DNA of 64,000 nucleotides, from NCBI GenBank assembly GCA_029564115.1, contig JAKQQP010000385.1, positions 5,891 to 69,890 on the forward strand. The letters are read 5' to 3'. This stretch comes from Candidatus Rifleibacteriota bacterium (lineage in GTDB: Bacteria; Riflebacteria; Ozemobacteria; Ozemobacterales; Ozemobacteraceae). Under the pieces are notes generated by a model that saw only the letters and a program-made list of their open reading frames with translations, did not search any database and had not been told where the DNA came from. Positions 37,613 to 46,786 of this stretch are shown here, one piece after another (position 1 is the first letter of the stretch; each line of letters begins with the position of its first letter). The position numbers and the translations under genes were made by a program.

Positions 37613-38323
37613 TCACCTCCACCTATCGGATTCGAGCACTCTGGCCGCCAAAAACAGCCAGATCAAAGTGAACACCAGAAAAAAAACAACATTGCCCGAA
37701 TCTACCACCCCGCGCAAAAACTCGGCGTAACGGTCAAATATTGACAGATTACCGAGAATTTCGCCGAAGGAGTTGTCAAAAACGTTTTTTGCCCAGCCAA
37801 ACACCCAGAAAAGAATCAGGCCACCAAAGCTGATCATTGCCGCAATTATCTGGTTTTCTGTGAGAGTGCTTGCAAAAAGACCCAGCGAAATAAAGGCGGC
37901 ACCAATGAGTATCAGCCCGATATAACCACTATAAACCGGCCCCAGATCGAACTCTGTCGAATAAAACGAGAGAATGAGCGGATATTGCAGAGTCAGGGCG
38001 ATAAGCACCAGATACAGCACAAAGCAGGCCAAAAACTTCCCGGCTATGATCTCAGCGGGCGAAACTGGCGAGGTAAGAAGCAGCTCTATGGTGCGACTTT
38101 TTTTCTCTTCGCTGATGAGCCGCATGGTCAAGACTGGCGAGGCCAGCAGCAGAATGAAGGCGGCATTGTAGAGCATGGGCTCGAGACTTGCGACCCGGCT
38201 TGAAACAAGAATTACCCAGAACAGGTAACCCACAATCATCAGAAACGAAGCAAAAACAATGTAAGCGATTGGTGAAAAGAAGAAAGACTGCAGTTCTTTT
38301 TTCATCAGAGCAAAAATTTTCAT
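37613..38323 (-). CDS. gldF: ABC-2-type permease, GldF-like
   Basis: 236 residues with six membrane helices. MKKELQSFFFSPIAYIV is the standard start of the family, and the cytoplasmic loop SEEKKSRTIELLLTSPVS is its signature. It is the membrane channel partner of the ATPase that it overlaps by 4 bases. The order ATPase-permease-GldG-DUF4340 is the usual one. Confidence 0.92.
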   Translation of the reverse strand: MKIFALMKKELQSFFFSPIAYIVFASFLMIVGYLFWVILVSSRVASLEPMLYNAAFILLLASPVLTMRLISEEKKSRTIELLLTSPVSPAEIIAGKFLACFVLYLVLIALTLQYPLILSFYSTEFDLGPVYSGYIGLILIGAAFISLGLFASTLTENQIIAAMISFGGLILFWVFGWAKNVFDNSFGEILGNLSIFDRYAEFLRGVVDSGNVVFFLVFTLIWLFLAARVLESDRWR

Positions 38324-39267
38324 GCTGCCTCTTTCCTTTCTTCGCCGCTGGTAAGCTTGAGAAAAACGTCTTCGAGAGAGGCTTTGACCGGTGAAATTTC
38401 AGTAAAAATACCGCCCATATCAGCCAGTTTTCGGAAAAGGCCATCGAAAGCATCAGCACTGCCAAGCCTGAGAATGAATTCGCAGGTGCCTGCCGTCTCA
38501 ACCAGATCTGCAATTTCGGCATCCGGAACCTTTTCGATGGTTTCACGCCAGTTCTGATTTGCACTAGGTTTAAAGGTTATCTTCCAGGAGGGTTTGCCAG
38601 CCACCGTCTTTTCAAGGTTGGCAACGGAATCAACTGCGACGATTTCGCCCTCGTTGATAATCACGACACGCCCACAGGTCATGCTGACTTCGGGTAGAAT
38701 GTGCGTAGACAGAACTATGGTGTGGTCCTGGGCCAGATCTTTCACCAGACCGCGAATCTCGATGATCTGGTTCGGATCGAGGCCAACCGTGGGTTCGTCG
38801 AGAATCAGAACTTCAGGGTTGTGAAGAAGTGCCTGAGCAAGCCCAACTCTCTGACGGTAACCCTTGGAAAGAGTGCCGATAACGCGTGGCAAACTTTCGA
38901 GCAGACCGATTCTATCTGCAACATAGTCAATGCGGGTGCGGCGGAGTTTTGCCGGCAACTCACGCAACTCGCCAATAAAATTAAGATATGAACCAACTGT
39001 CATTTCTGGGTAAAGGGGTGGCGTTTCGGGCAGATAGCCCAGCCGGCGTCTTACCTCAAGAGAATCTTCAAAAACATCGAAACCAGCGACAGTTGCCGTT
39101 CCTGAGGTCGCAGGGATGAAACTGGTCAAAATACGCATCGCGGTCGTTTTGCCTGCCCCGTTCGGGCCGAGAAGCCCGAGAATTTCGCCTTTTTCGACGC
39201 TCAGATCGATGCAGTTCAAAGCTCTGAAGTTATCGTAAAATTTCGTTACGTTCTTCATTTCGATCAC
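38320..39267 (-). CDS. gldA: ABC transporter ATP-binding protein, GldA-like
   Basis: 315 residues. Walker A GPNGAGKTT, signature LSKGYRQRVGLAQAL, Walker B VLILDEPTVGLDP and the H-loop STHILPEV are all intact, so the ATPase should be active. The C-terminal ~90 residues are the regulatory domain common to ABC-2 exporters. The start is set to GTG at 39267 because AGGAGG lies 10 bases upstream; longer frames extend into non-coding sequence. First gene of the operon. Confidence 0.93.
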   Translation of the reverse strand: MIEMKNVTKFYDNFRALNCIDLSVEKGEILGLLGPNGAGKTTAMRILTSFIPATSGTATVAGFDVFEDSLEVRRRLGYLPETPPLYPEMTVGSYLNFIGELRELPAKLRRTRIDYVADRIGLLESLPRVIGTLSKGYRQRVGLAQALLHNPEVLILDEPTVGLDPNQIIEIRGLVKDLAQDHTIVLSTHILPEVSMTCGRVVIINEGEIVAVDSVANLEKTVAGKPSWKITFKPSANQNWRETIEKVPDAEIADLVETAGTCEFILRLGSADAFDGLFRKLADMGGIFTEISPVKASLEDVFLKLTSGEERKEAA

Positions 39268-39386
39268 AGTCTGTTTTCCTCCTGATTCTGGAAAAACAAG
39301 GTCTAATTTCAAAAAATAGACCAGATAAAATTGGCAAAGTTCCAGATTTTTTTGTGCCCAGACGTTGAGGGCGAGGGATATAATTC

Positions 39387-39415
39387 TTGAAAAGTTCAGT
39401 ATATTCTGCGATAAT
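39387..39415 (+). promoter_or_regulatory. promoter of the glycosyltransferase pair
   Basis: TTGAAA (39387-39392), 17 bases, GATAAT (39410-39415), 32 bases before the start codon. Confidence 0.6.
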
Positions 39416-39447
39416 GCGCCTGAAATCAACTATAAAGGAATTGCGGC

Positions 39448-40215
39448 ATGCCCACCATCGGAATTTCAATGATTGCTCACAACGAAGAAAAGCAAATCGC
39501 CAAAGCTCTGCAATCTTCGTTGTTCGCAGATGATATAGTGGTTGTTGACTGCGAGTCAACAGATAAAACCGCAGAAATTGTTAAAAATTTTCCCCAGGCC
39601 CGTATTTTTTCGAGACCGAACAACAAAAATCTGAACCTGAACAAAAGCTTTGGCTTTGAACAACTCACCACCGACTGGATCTTCTACCTCGATCCTGACG
39701 AAATAATAACCGAAGAACTGGCAGCCGAAATTAAAGAAGCAATTTGCAGTGAAAAGTTTGCAGCCTATAAACTGCCAAGACGCAATATCTTCTTCGGGCG
39801 CTGGCTCGCCCACGGCAGCCAGTACCCAGACACGCAGCTGAGGCTTTTTAAGCGCGGCCGAGCCTCTTTTCCCAATCGCCATGTTCACGAAATGCTTCAG
39901 GTAGACGGCGAAACAGGCAATCTGAAAAACGCTTTCGAGCATCACCCCTACCCTGAAGTCGCCGATTACATGAGAAAAATGATTTTTTACACAGGTTTTC
40001 AGGCTGAATACTGGCACACCTCGGGTATGTCAGACAATGTTTTCAATACCCTCAGACACCTGTTTTTCAGGCCATATTTCAGGTTCTTACGCCGTTACCT
40101 TCTCAAACAAGGTTTCCGGGATGGCTGGCAGGGCTTCGCTGCTGCAGCCGGCGATGCTTTTCAGAACATTTTCAGCTATGCCAGATTTCTCGAATTACGG
40201 GGCCGCAACAGATGA
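39448..40215 (+). CDS. family 2 glycosyltransferase (WaaE-like)
   Basis: 255 residues. GT-A fold enzyme using a nucleotide sugar: GISMIAHNEEKQI at the start, the donor-binding VVDCESTDKTAEI and the metal-binding FYLDPDEII (DxD region) are present. The C-terminal half (FFGRWLAHGSQYPDTQLRLF, HVHEMLQV) resembles the LPS core glucosyltransferase group. AAAGGAA precedes the ATG. It overlaps the next glycosyltransferase by 4 bases, so both likely act on the same surface glycan or lipid. Confidence 0.9.
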   Translation: MPTIGISMIAHNEEKQIAKALQSSLFADDIVVVDCESTDKTAEIVKNFPQARIFSRPNNKNLNLNKSFGFEQLTTDWIFYLDPDEIITEELAAEIKEAICSEKFAAYKLPRRNIFFGRWLAHGSQYPDTQLRLFKRGRASFPNRHVHEMLQVDGETGNLKNAFEHHPYPEVADYMRKMIFYTGFQAEYWHTSGMSDNVFNTLRHLFFRPYFRFLRRYLLKQGFRDGWQGFAAAAGDAFQNIFSYARFLELRGRNR

Positions 40216-41339
40216 AAATAATTCAAATTTTAAATTCGCCAAACTGGAGCGGGGCCTCCAACTACTGCATTGCGGTAAGCCATGAGCTTATAAAACTGGG
40301 GCACGAAGTTCTTCTTCTTACCGAGCCTGGCAAGCCTCTCTACCGTGCTCAACAACTCGGAATTCCATACGACGACACCATAAGGCTCAACCATCGTAAC
40401 CCCCTGCTTTTCGTTCACGCCATCAAACGCATGAAAGCGATTTTCAAAAAATTTCAGCCAGACATCATATCTTCGCACATCAATGAGGGCGCCTGGATGG
40501 CCGGACTGATCGCCAGAAAGTCAGCGCCAAACGCAATCGTAGCAAGAATCAGAACAGATATAGACCCGCCCAAAGGGCATGTCATCAATCGTTATGTTCA
40601 TCACACCTGGACTGACCACATAGTCGTCGGTTCGATGCTGCACAAGAAGCTTTGCCAGCAAATTCTCGATTATTCAGCAGACCGTATCAGTGTGGTTTAC
40701 GGCGGTGTCGACACAGAAATGTTCCACCCTTCCCGTCGCGAATCATCAACCTTTCGCCAGGAAACAGGCTGCGAGGCCAACGAACTTCTGATTGGGCTTC
40801 TGGCAAGACTCGACCCGGTCAAGGGTCACGAATACGCAGTAGAAGCCATTGCTGCCCTGAAAGAACTGCCACTGAAATTCAAGCTGGTGGCCGCTGGCTA
40901 TGAAAACGAGCGTACATTCGATTGGCTCAAGAATCTTGCCGCCGAAAAAGGGGTTGGCGACCGCCTGATCTGCCTCGGCCTGCGCAAAGACCTCCCAGAA
41001 GTGCTGGCTGCCCTTGATATCGGCCTGATAACATCAGTTGGTTCAGAGGCCAATTCCCGTGCTGCCCTTGAATTTATGGCGTCTGGCAAGCCAGTGGTCG
41101 GCACTTCGGTGGGAGTCATACCCGAAATAGTTCATGACGGCGAGCACGGCTTCATTGTTGGGCCACGCAACTCTTCAGAAACGGCTGTCGCCCTCGAAAA
41201 ACTGCTGACCAGCCATATTTTGCGGAGCAAAATGGGAAAAGCGGCCCGGGAGCACGTCGAAGCCAACTTTTCTCTGCCCAGATTCGGGCTGATGATGGAA
41301 TCCGTATATAAAAAACTCCTGACTGCCAGGCAAGCTTGA
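40212..41339 (+). CDS. family 4 glycosyltransferase
   Basis: 375 residues. GT-B fold: the acceptor-binding N-domain opens with PNWSGASNYCIAVSHEL, and the donor-binding C-domain shows LLARLDPVKGHEYAVEAI and SEANSRAALEFMASGKPVVG, the E-x7-E motif region of retaining GT4 enzymes. It overlaps the family 2 enzyme (ATGA). Likely a cell-surface saccharide enzyme; donor and acceptor are not predictable. Confidence 0.92.
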   Translation: MKIIQILNSPNWSGASNYCIAVSHELIKLGHEVLLLTEPGKPLYRAQQLGIPYDDTIRLNHRNPLLFVHAIKRMKAIFKKFQPDIISSHINEGAWMAGLIARKSAPNAIVARIRTDIDPPKGHVINRYVHHTWTDHIVVGSMLHKKLCQQILDYSADRISVVYGGVDTEMFHPSRRESSTFRQETGCEANELLIGLLARLDPVKGHEYAVEAIAALKELPLKFKLVAAGYENERTFDWLKNLAAEKGVGDRLICLGLRKDLPEVLAALDIGLITSVGSEANSRAALEFMASGKPVVGTSVGVIPEIVHDGEHGFIVGPRNSSETAVALEKLLTSHILRSKMGKAAREHVEANFSLPRFGLMMESVYKKLLTARQA

Positions 41340-41360
41340 ACAATTTGCCTTTATTCGCTG

Positions 41361-41390
41361 TTGACTTCATGGCAGGCAATACAATAGAAT
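41361..41390 (+). promoter_or_regulatory. promoter of the GAF/GGDEF gene
   Basis: TTGACT (41361-41366), 18 bases, TAGAAT (41385-41390). Start expected near 41397, leaving a leader of about 25 bases. Confidence 0.6.
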
Positions 41391-41419
41391 CCAGTGCAGC
41401 TGAAATGGGTACACAATAA

Positions 41420-42877
41420 TTGAACATTTTTCGTAATTTTTCGATAAGATTCCGTTTGCTGGTAACCTTTTTCCTGGTTGCCGGCTTTCCTGTTTCCGTA
41501 TTTTTCTACATACATTATTCCGGGATTCCGGTAAGTATGGCTACCGTCGTTTTCATCGGTACAGTGACGTTGTTGATTGCGCTGGTAACCTCGCTTCTCG
41601 TTTCTACTTCACTTCTTTCGCCGATCGGTGTAATTTTGCATTCGCTGCAGGTTTTTCAAACCAAAAAATCTGCTGCCAGCATCAACGACAATGGCCAGGA
41701 TGAAATCGCCGAAGTGTCTTACGAACTCAACCGTATTTTCAGCGAATGGAACCAGGAAATAGTCGCTCTGGGTAAAAAACAATTCCACCAGGAAAAGGAA
41801 CAGGAAAAAACTCAAATTCAGATCAGCCTGAACGAGCAACAGCTCGTTTCGACCAGATCTTTGCTTAAAGTTGCCCAGACACTGAATACAACCTTCGATT
41901 TTCAAAGCAATCTAAAAGCGATTCTTGACGAAGCAGTCTCGGCAATGAATGTACAATGGGCCTCGATTCTTTTGATAAATCGAGAGCGCCACGAGATGAC
42001 CGTCGCCTGCGTCAGAGGCATCGAAAAAAGTCTTCTCGACGACCTGGCCGAAGAAGAATACCCCTCCATAAGACTCAAACCCCACGAAGGGCTTGCCGGT
42101 CAGGTAATAAAAGACGGTTTGCCCCTGATTGCCAACAAAGGCTTCAAAGATCCAAGATTCAAGCTCTTCAGCGAATTCAAAAACAAAGACGAGAAAGTAG
42201 CCAGCCTGCTTTGTGCCCCGATAGTGAGTTCAGACGGCATAGTTCTTGGCGTAATGAACCTCATCAACCGAATTATGCCACCGGTCTTCCGCAATGAAGA
42301 TCTTCCATACGTCAAAGATCTCTGTATGCTGGCTTCGCTCATCATCGAACGCAACCGTATGTACAGCAATCTTTTCGTAGACGAGCACACAGGCCTGTCG
42401 GCTCACAATGTCTGGAAAGGCTATTTCGCCGAAGAGTCTGCCCGCGCAGTCCGCTATGCCCAGACGCTGAGCCTTGTAATCGCCGACATAGACAACTTCA
42501 AGCACATTGTCGGCGAAACGAATGCTGAATTTGCGTCTCAGGTAACTGGCACCTGCGGCCATATTATCGGCCGGGCGCTTCGCGACACTGACACGGCTTC
42601 GTGCGTTCAGGAAAGATTCTTCATCCTGCTTCCCAACACTGATGTTGCCGGAGCCGTTTACCTCACCGGTCGCATCAAAGAAGCGATAGAAAACACTTCT
42701 CTCGAGTTCGACGGCAGGAAACTGACCCTGACCATATCTGCCGGTATTGCCAGTTACCCGGAAACCACAAGTGACATTCGCAACCTGCTGAAATCATCGG
42801 TCGTAGCCGCGACTCAGGCACGCGAAGCAGGTGGGAACCGGGCTGTAATATATAAACCTGACACCAGATCAATGTAA
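41420..42877 (+). CDS. membrane GAF protein with a degenerate GGDEF domain
   Basis: 485 residues. Two N-terminal membrane helices (about 11-30 and 39-62), a HAMP-like stretch, a coiled coil (about 105-145), a GAF domain (about 150-310) and a GGDEF-type domain (about 320-480). Family landmarks DEHTGL and ADIDNFK remain, but the catalytic GGDEF loop is replaced by CVQERFFILLP, so diguanylate cyclase activity is unlikely. A TTG start follows an in-frame stop; the first later ATG would remove the first helix. It may bind rather than make c-di-GMP, or serve as an adaptor. Confidence 0.8.
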   Translation: MNIFRNFSIRFRLLVTFFLVAGFPVSVFFYIHYSGIPVSMATVVFIGTVTLLIALVTSLLVSTSLLSPIGVILHSLQVFQTKKSAASINDNGQDEIAEVSYELNRIFSEWNQEIVALGKKQFHQEKEQEKTQIQISLNEQQLVSTRSLLKVAQTLNTTFDFQSNLKAILDEAVSAMNVQWASILLINRERHEMTVACVRGIEKSLLDDLAEEEYPSIRLKPHEGLAGQVIKDGLPLIANKGFKDPRFKLFSEFKNKDEKVASLLCAPIVSSDGIVLGVMNLINRIMPPVFRNEDLPYVKDLCMLASLIIERNRMYSNLFVDEHTGLSAHNVWKGYFAEESARAVRYAQTLSLVIADIDNFKHIVGETNAEFASQVTGTCGHIIGRALRDTDTASCVQERFFILLPNTDVAGAVYLTGRIKEAIENTSLEFDGRKLTLTISAGIASYPETTSDIRNLLKSSVVAATQAREAGGNRAVIYKPDTRSM

Positions 42878-42916
42878 ATTTGATCGACACATTTTATTTA
42901 ACTCATCGAGGTTGCC

Positions 42917-44881
42917 ATGTCAGCAGGAAAATCTTTCTATATCACCACTCCCCTCTACTACGCCAACGATGAACTCCACATCGGGCACGCTTTTTCGACC
43001 CTGGCAGCCGATATAGCCAGTCGATACCAGCGCTCCATGGGGCGCGAAGTCCACTTTCTCACTGGTTCTGACGAACATGGCCAGAAGGTGGAACAGGCTG
43101 CAAAGGCTCGAGGTCTTTCTCCCCTCGCCCATACCGATAGCCTGGTCGAAAAATTCAAATCACTGTGGGAACTGCTTGACATCACCTACGATGACTTTAT
43201 CCGTACCACTGAAGATCGCCATAAAAAAGTAGTCTGCCACGCGCTTGACCAGCTCTGGCAGAAAGGCGATATCTATGAAGCTGAATACAGTGGCTGGTAT
43301 TGTACCCCCTGCGAACGTTTCTGGACAGAAAAAGAAGTTCCCGAAAAACTTTGCCCGGACTGCAAAAGAGCCGTACAGGAAATTTCTGAAAAAAATTACT
43401 TTTTCAAAATGTCCAAATATCAGCAGCAGTTGATAGACCATATCAACAACAACCCTGGTTTTATCAGACCCGAGAATCGCCGCAATGAAGTTCTCGGTTT
43501 TTTAAGGCAGCCGCTGGGCGATTTGTGCATAAGCAGACCAAAAGCTCGATTGTCATGGGGTATTGAACTGCCGTTCGCCCCTGACTACGTTACTTACGTC
43601 TGGTTCGATGCTCTCACCAATTACATTTCGGCGGTAGGCTACCCCTTCGACATGGAAAAATTCAACCGCCTGTGGCCGGCTTCATGCCATCTCATCGGCA
43701 AAGATATTCTGACGACCCACGCGGTATACTGGAGCACAATGCTTATGGCGCTTGGCCTCAGTTTACCCGAATGCATTTTTGCCCACGGATGGTGGGTTAC
43801 CGGCGAGGGCAAAATGTCAAAATCTGTAGGCAACATCATCAATCCGCGCGAGCTTGTGGCTCGCTTCGGGTTAGACCCTTTCAGATTCTATCTGTTTCGC
43901 GAAATGGTATTTGGCATGGATGCCACCTACACGGAAGAAAACTTTATTCTTCGCTATAATGCCGACCTGGCCAACGATTATGGCAATCTTTGCCAGCGCA
44001 TGCTTCCGATGCTTATAAAAAACCGGGAAGGGCGCTTTCATAAAGTTGCTCCGACGCTGCCACAAAGCAAAGAAATCGAGCAACTTGCCGCTGCGGTCAA
44101 AGCTGATTACGTATCGGCCATGGATAATTTTCTTTATCACGATGCCTTGAAACGCACCTGGGACCTGATTCAACGCCTGAATAAATACGTTGACGAAACC
44201 GCCCCCTGGAAACTCGCCAAAGAAGAAAACTGGGCTGTTCTCGATGAAGTTTTTTACACAATTGGTGAAAGTATCAGATTCGTTTCTCACCTGGTCGAGC
44301 CTTTCATGCCTCACCTCGCCCCTGAATTCCTCAAGCAGATTGGTTGCGACAAAAATAAAGTCAGCATCAAAGATCTCAGCTGGGGGCAACTGGCTGACGG
44401 TACCAGATGTACAGAGCCAAGCCCAATGTTTCCGAGACTTGAGACCGAAAGAATTCAGAATCTCAAAAAAGGCGGCAAAACAGACAAATCAGATACCAAA
44501 GAGAAAAATGCCCAGCCGGCGGCCGCAAAACCAGCCCTTATCAGTGCCGAAAACGGTCTGGTAAGCTTTGATGACTTTCTCAAAACCGAACTTTGCATCG
44601 CCCGCATAGAAACGGCCGAAAAAGTCGAAAACGCCGACAAGCTTTTACAATTAACCGTCAATATTGCAGACGAAACCCGTACTCTTGTCGCAGGCATTGC
44701 CGCCTTCTACAAACCAGAAGAGCTTGTCGGCAAACAGGTGGTAATGGTCAAAAATCTAAAGCCGGCCAAAATAAGAGGCATTGTTTCTCACGGCATGATT
44801 CTTGCCGCAGGCACTGAAGACGGCGGTCTGGCTCTTGTCACTCCTGACAAGCCCGCCAAAACCGGCATCCGGGTTAAGTAA
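42917..44881 (+). CDS. metG: methionyl-tRNA synthetase with C-terminal tRNA-binding domain
   Basis: 654 residues. Class I synthetase: HIGH at 21-24 and KMSKS at about 298-302. The connective peptide has a zinc knuckle, CTPCERF and LCPDCKR. After a Lys/Ala-rich linker, residues 553-654 form the EMAP/Trbp111-type tRNA-binding domain (FLKTELCIARIETAEKVENA, and VKNLKPAKIRGIVSHGM), which helps dimerisation. GAGG precedes the ATG. The stop and tatD start share a base (TAATG). Confidence 0.98.
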   Translation: MSAGKSFYITTPLYYANDELHIGHAFSTLAADIASRYQRSMGREVHFLTGSDEHGQKVEQAAKARGLSPLAHTDSLVEKFKSLWELLDITYDDFIRTTEDRHKKVVCHALDQLWQKGDIYEAEYSGWYCTPCERFWTEKEVPEKLCPDCKRAVQEISEKNYFFKMSKYQQQLIDHINNNPGFIRPENRRNEVLGFLRQPLGDLCISRPKARLSWGIELPFAPDYVTYVWFDALTNYISAVGYPFDMEKFNRLWPASCHLIGKDILTTHAVYWSTMLMALGLSLPECIFAHGWWVTGEGKMSKSVGNIINPRELVARFGLDPFRFYLFREMVFGMDATYTEENFILRYNADLANDYGNLCQRMLPMLIKNREGRFHKVAPTLPQSKEIEQLAAAVKADYVSAMDNFLYHDALKRTWDLIQRLNKYVDETAPWKLAKEENWAVLDEVFYTIGESIRFVSHLVEPFMPHLAPEFLKQIGCDKNKVSIKDLSWGQLADGTRCTEPSPMFPRLETERIQNLKKGGKTDKSDTKEKNAQPAAAKPALISAENGLVSFDDFLKTELCIARIETAEKVENADKLLQLTVNIADETRTLVAGIAAFYKPEELVGKQVVMVKNLKPAKIRGIVSHGMILAAGTEDGGLALVTPDKPAKTGIRVK

Positions 44882-45663
44882 TGTCTCTATTGCCTTTAAT
44901 AGATGTTCACGCACATCTTCAGGACGACAAATTTCATGAAGATTGTGACGAAGTCGTAAAAAGAGCTGTGGCAGCCGGTGTAACCCACATTATCAATGCC
45001 GGAACCAGTCTGACAGATTCAAAAAAAGCCCTGGACGTGGCGAGACAGCACCAATGTTGTCTCGCCCTTGTCGGGGTACACCCTCACGATGCGACGACCT
45101 TTGACGAACACACTCTTGAACAACTGACCAGTCTTACGGCTGACCCTAATGTTCTTGGTATCGGTGAAATCGGCCTTGATTTTCACTACGACTTTTCGCC
45201 TCGGGAAACTCAGTTGCGGGTGTTTGTTGAGCTCTGGCAGCTGGCGGCGAAGCTGCGACTGCCGGCTGTAATTCATGTTAGAGAAGCCTACGATAGCTTT
45301 TTCTCTGCCATTGAAGGCCTCGCTGCCCCCAAAAAAGTTCTGCTTCACTGCTTCTCTGGCGATCTTGAAATTGCCCAAATAGCCTCTGAAAAAGGGTTTC
45401 ACTTTTCAACCGGCGGAGCCTTGACATACCCGAAATCTGAAATGACAAGGGAAGTTTTCAGAATGCTTCCGCTCGACAGAATTCATCTTGAAACCGACTG
45501 CCCATATCTGGCTCCACAACCACGAAGGGGCAAAAGAAACGAACCGTCCTATCTGCAGTTCACCCTGGATTTCATCGCAGGTCTGCGAAATGTGTCGAGA
45601 GATGAGATGGCGACAATACTGCAACGCAATGCAATTGACTTTTTTGGTGAAAGGCTGGCCTGA
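44881..45663 (+). CDS. tatD: TatD-family metal-dependent deoxyribonuclease
   Basis: 260 residues, normal for the family. Metal ligands are visible in order: VHAHLQD, GEIGLDFHYD, VIHVREAYD, LLHCFSGD and ETDCPYLAP. TatD enzymes are 3'-5' exonucleases of DNA repair and turnover. The metG-tatD pairing is very common in bacteria. aroB starts 2 bases after its stop. Confidence 0.95.
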   Translation: MSLLPLIDVHAHLQDDKFHEDCDEVVKRAVAAGVTHIINAGTSLTDSKKALDVARQHQCCLALVGVHPHDATTFDEHTLEQLTSLTADPNVLGIGEIGLDFHYDFSPRETQLRVFVELWQLAAKLRLPAVIHVREAYDSFFSAIEGLAAPKKVLLHCFSGDLEIAQIASEKGFHFSTGGALTYPKSEMTREVFRMLPLDRIHLETDCPYLAPQPRRGKRNEPSYLQFTLDFIAGLRNVSRDEMATILQRNAIDFFGERLA

Positions 45664-45665
45664 GA

Positions 45666-46757
45666 ATGGAATCACAAAGACTGGAGTTCAATCGCCGCAG
45701 TGTTAACGAACTGATACTTGGCAATGATATCGTCAAAGATACTGTTGCCAGACTCCTGCGTTTTCGTGTTGGCAGGCACTGCGCCATAGTCACCAACGAA
45801 ACCGTTGCCAAATGGTATTTGCAGCCTCTGCTTTCCGAGCTCAAGTCCAGGGGTTTCACCGCCAATGAGATAATAGTTCCGGACGGCGAAAAATATAAAA
45901 ATTACGAAACGGCCAGCTCTATCATTAACCGCCTCTGCGAACTTGGCATAGATAGAGATTGCCCGTTGATAGCCCTTGGAGGTGGCGTGGTATGCGACCT
46001 GACAGGCTTCGTCGCCTCTGTCTTCAAGCGCGGCGTACCTCTGGCGCTGCTGCCAACTTCCCTGCTGGCAATGGTAGACGCATGCATTGGCGGGAAAAAC
46101 GCCATCAATCTGGATGCCGGCAAAAATCTGATTGGCACCTTTTATCAGCCTTTTTTTACAGCCATTGACGTGGCGGTGTTGCGCACTCTGCCTCTCGGGC
46201 AGCTTGCGTATGGACTTGTTGAAGCGATAAAGCACGGTGCAATAGCAGACGGTGCCTATTACCGATTCATTTTAAAGAACCTTGGTGACATAAAATCAAA
46301 GCAGTTACCGCTGCTGCAAAGATTGATCAGACGTTCGATCCACATCAAAAAAACTTTCGTAGCCAACGACGAGCTTGACCAGAGCAGCCGTATGCACCTG
46401 AATTTCGGTCACACGTTCGGGCACGCTCTCGAAGCGACCGGCAATTACATCAGGCTGCATCACGGCGAAGCGGTCGGGCTTGGCATGCTGATGGCCCTGA
46501 AAGCATCTTCGGCAGCAGGCGTTCTTGAAGAAGATTATTCAGAAAGCTTGAAGTCGATCCTGAAAGAATGCGGCCTGCCAACTCAGATCCCCGGCGAAAT
46601 GGATAAAAAAGAGATTCTTAACAATCTCACACAGGATAAAAAAAAGAACCAGAACAGCTATCAGTTTGTTCTCCCCAAATCGCTTGGGCGCACGATCGTG
46701 CATAAAGTTGAGCCTGGTAAATTAGAAGACTTTCTTGCTGCGGCAATGAATTTTTAA
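45666..46757 (+). CDS. aroB: 3-dehydroquinate synthase
   Basis: 363 residues. Second step of the shikimate pathway: converts DAHP to 3-dehydroquinate using NAD and a divalent metal. PDGEKYKNYE and ALGGGVVCDLTGFVASVFKR form the NAD site; LVEAIKHGAI and NFGHTFGHALEA supply the zinc ligands (E, H, H). It sits 2 bases after tatD, so it belongs to the metG transcript. Confidence 0.97.
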   Translation: MESQRLEFNRRSVNELILGNDIVKDTVARLLRFRVGRHCAIVTNETVAKWYLQPLLSELKSRGFTANEIIVPDGEKYKNYETASSIINRLCELGIDRDCPLIALGGGVVCDLTGFVASVFKRGVPLALLPTSLLAMVDACIGGKNAINLDAGKNLIGTFYQPFFTAIDVAVLRTLPLGQLAYGLVEAIKHGAIADGAYYRFILKNLGDIKSKQLPLLQRLIRRSIHIKKTFVANDELDQSSRMHLNFGHTFGHALEATGNYIRLHHGEAVGLGMLMALKASSAAGVLEEDYSESLKSILKECGLPTQIPGEMDKKEILNNLTQDKKKNQNSYQFVLPKSLGRTIVHKVEPGKLEDFLAAAMNF

Positions 46758-46786
46758 ATAATAAAGATAGAGTTAAGGATGGCGAA

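Noticed and set aside
39268..39447. Possible sigma54 promoter (GG/GC) before the gld operon
   Set aside because: The GG and GC elements are six bases apart rather than ten, so they do not fit the sigma54 consensus. No convincing promoter for this operon was found.
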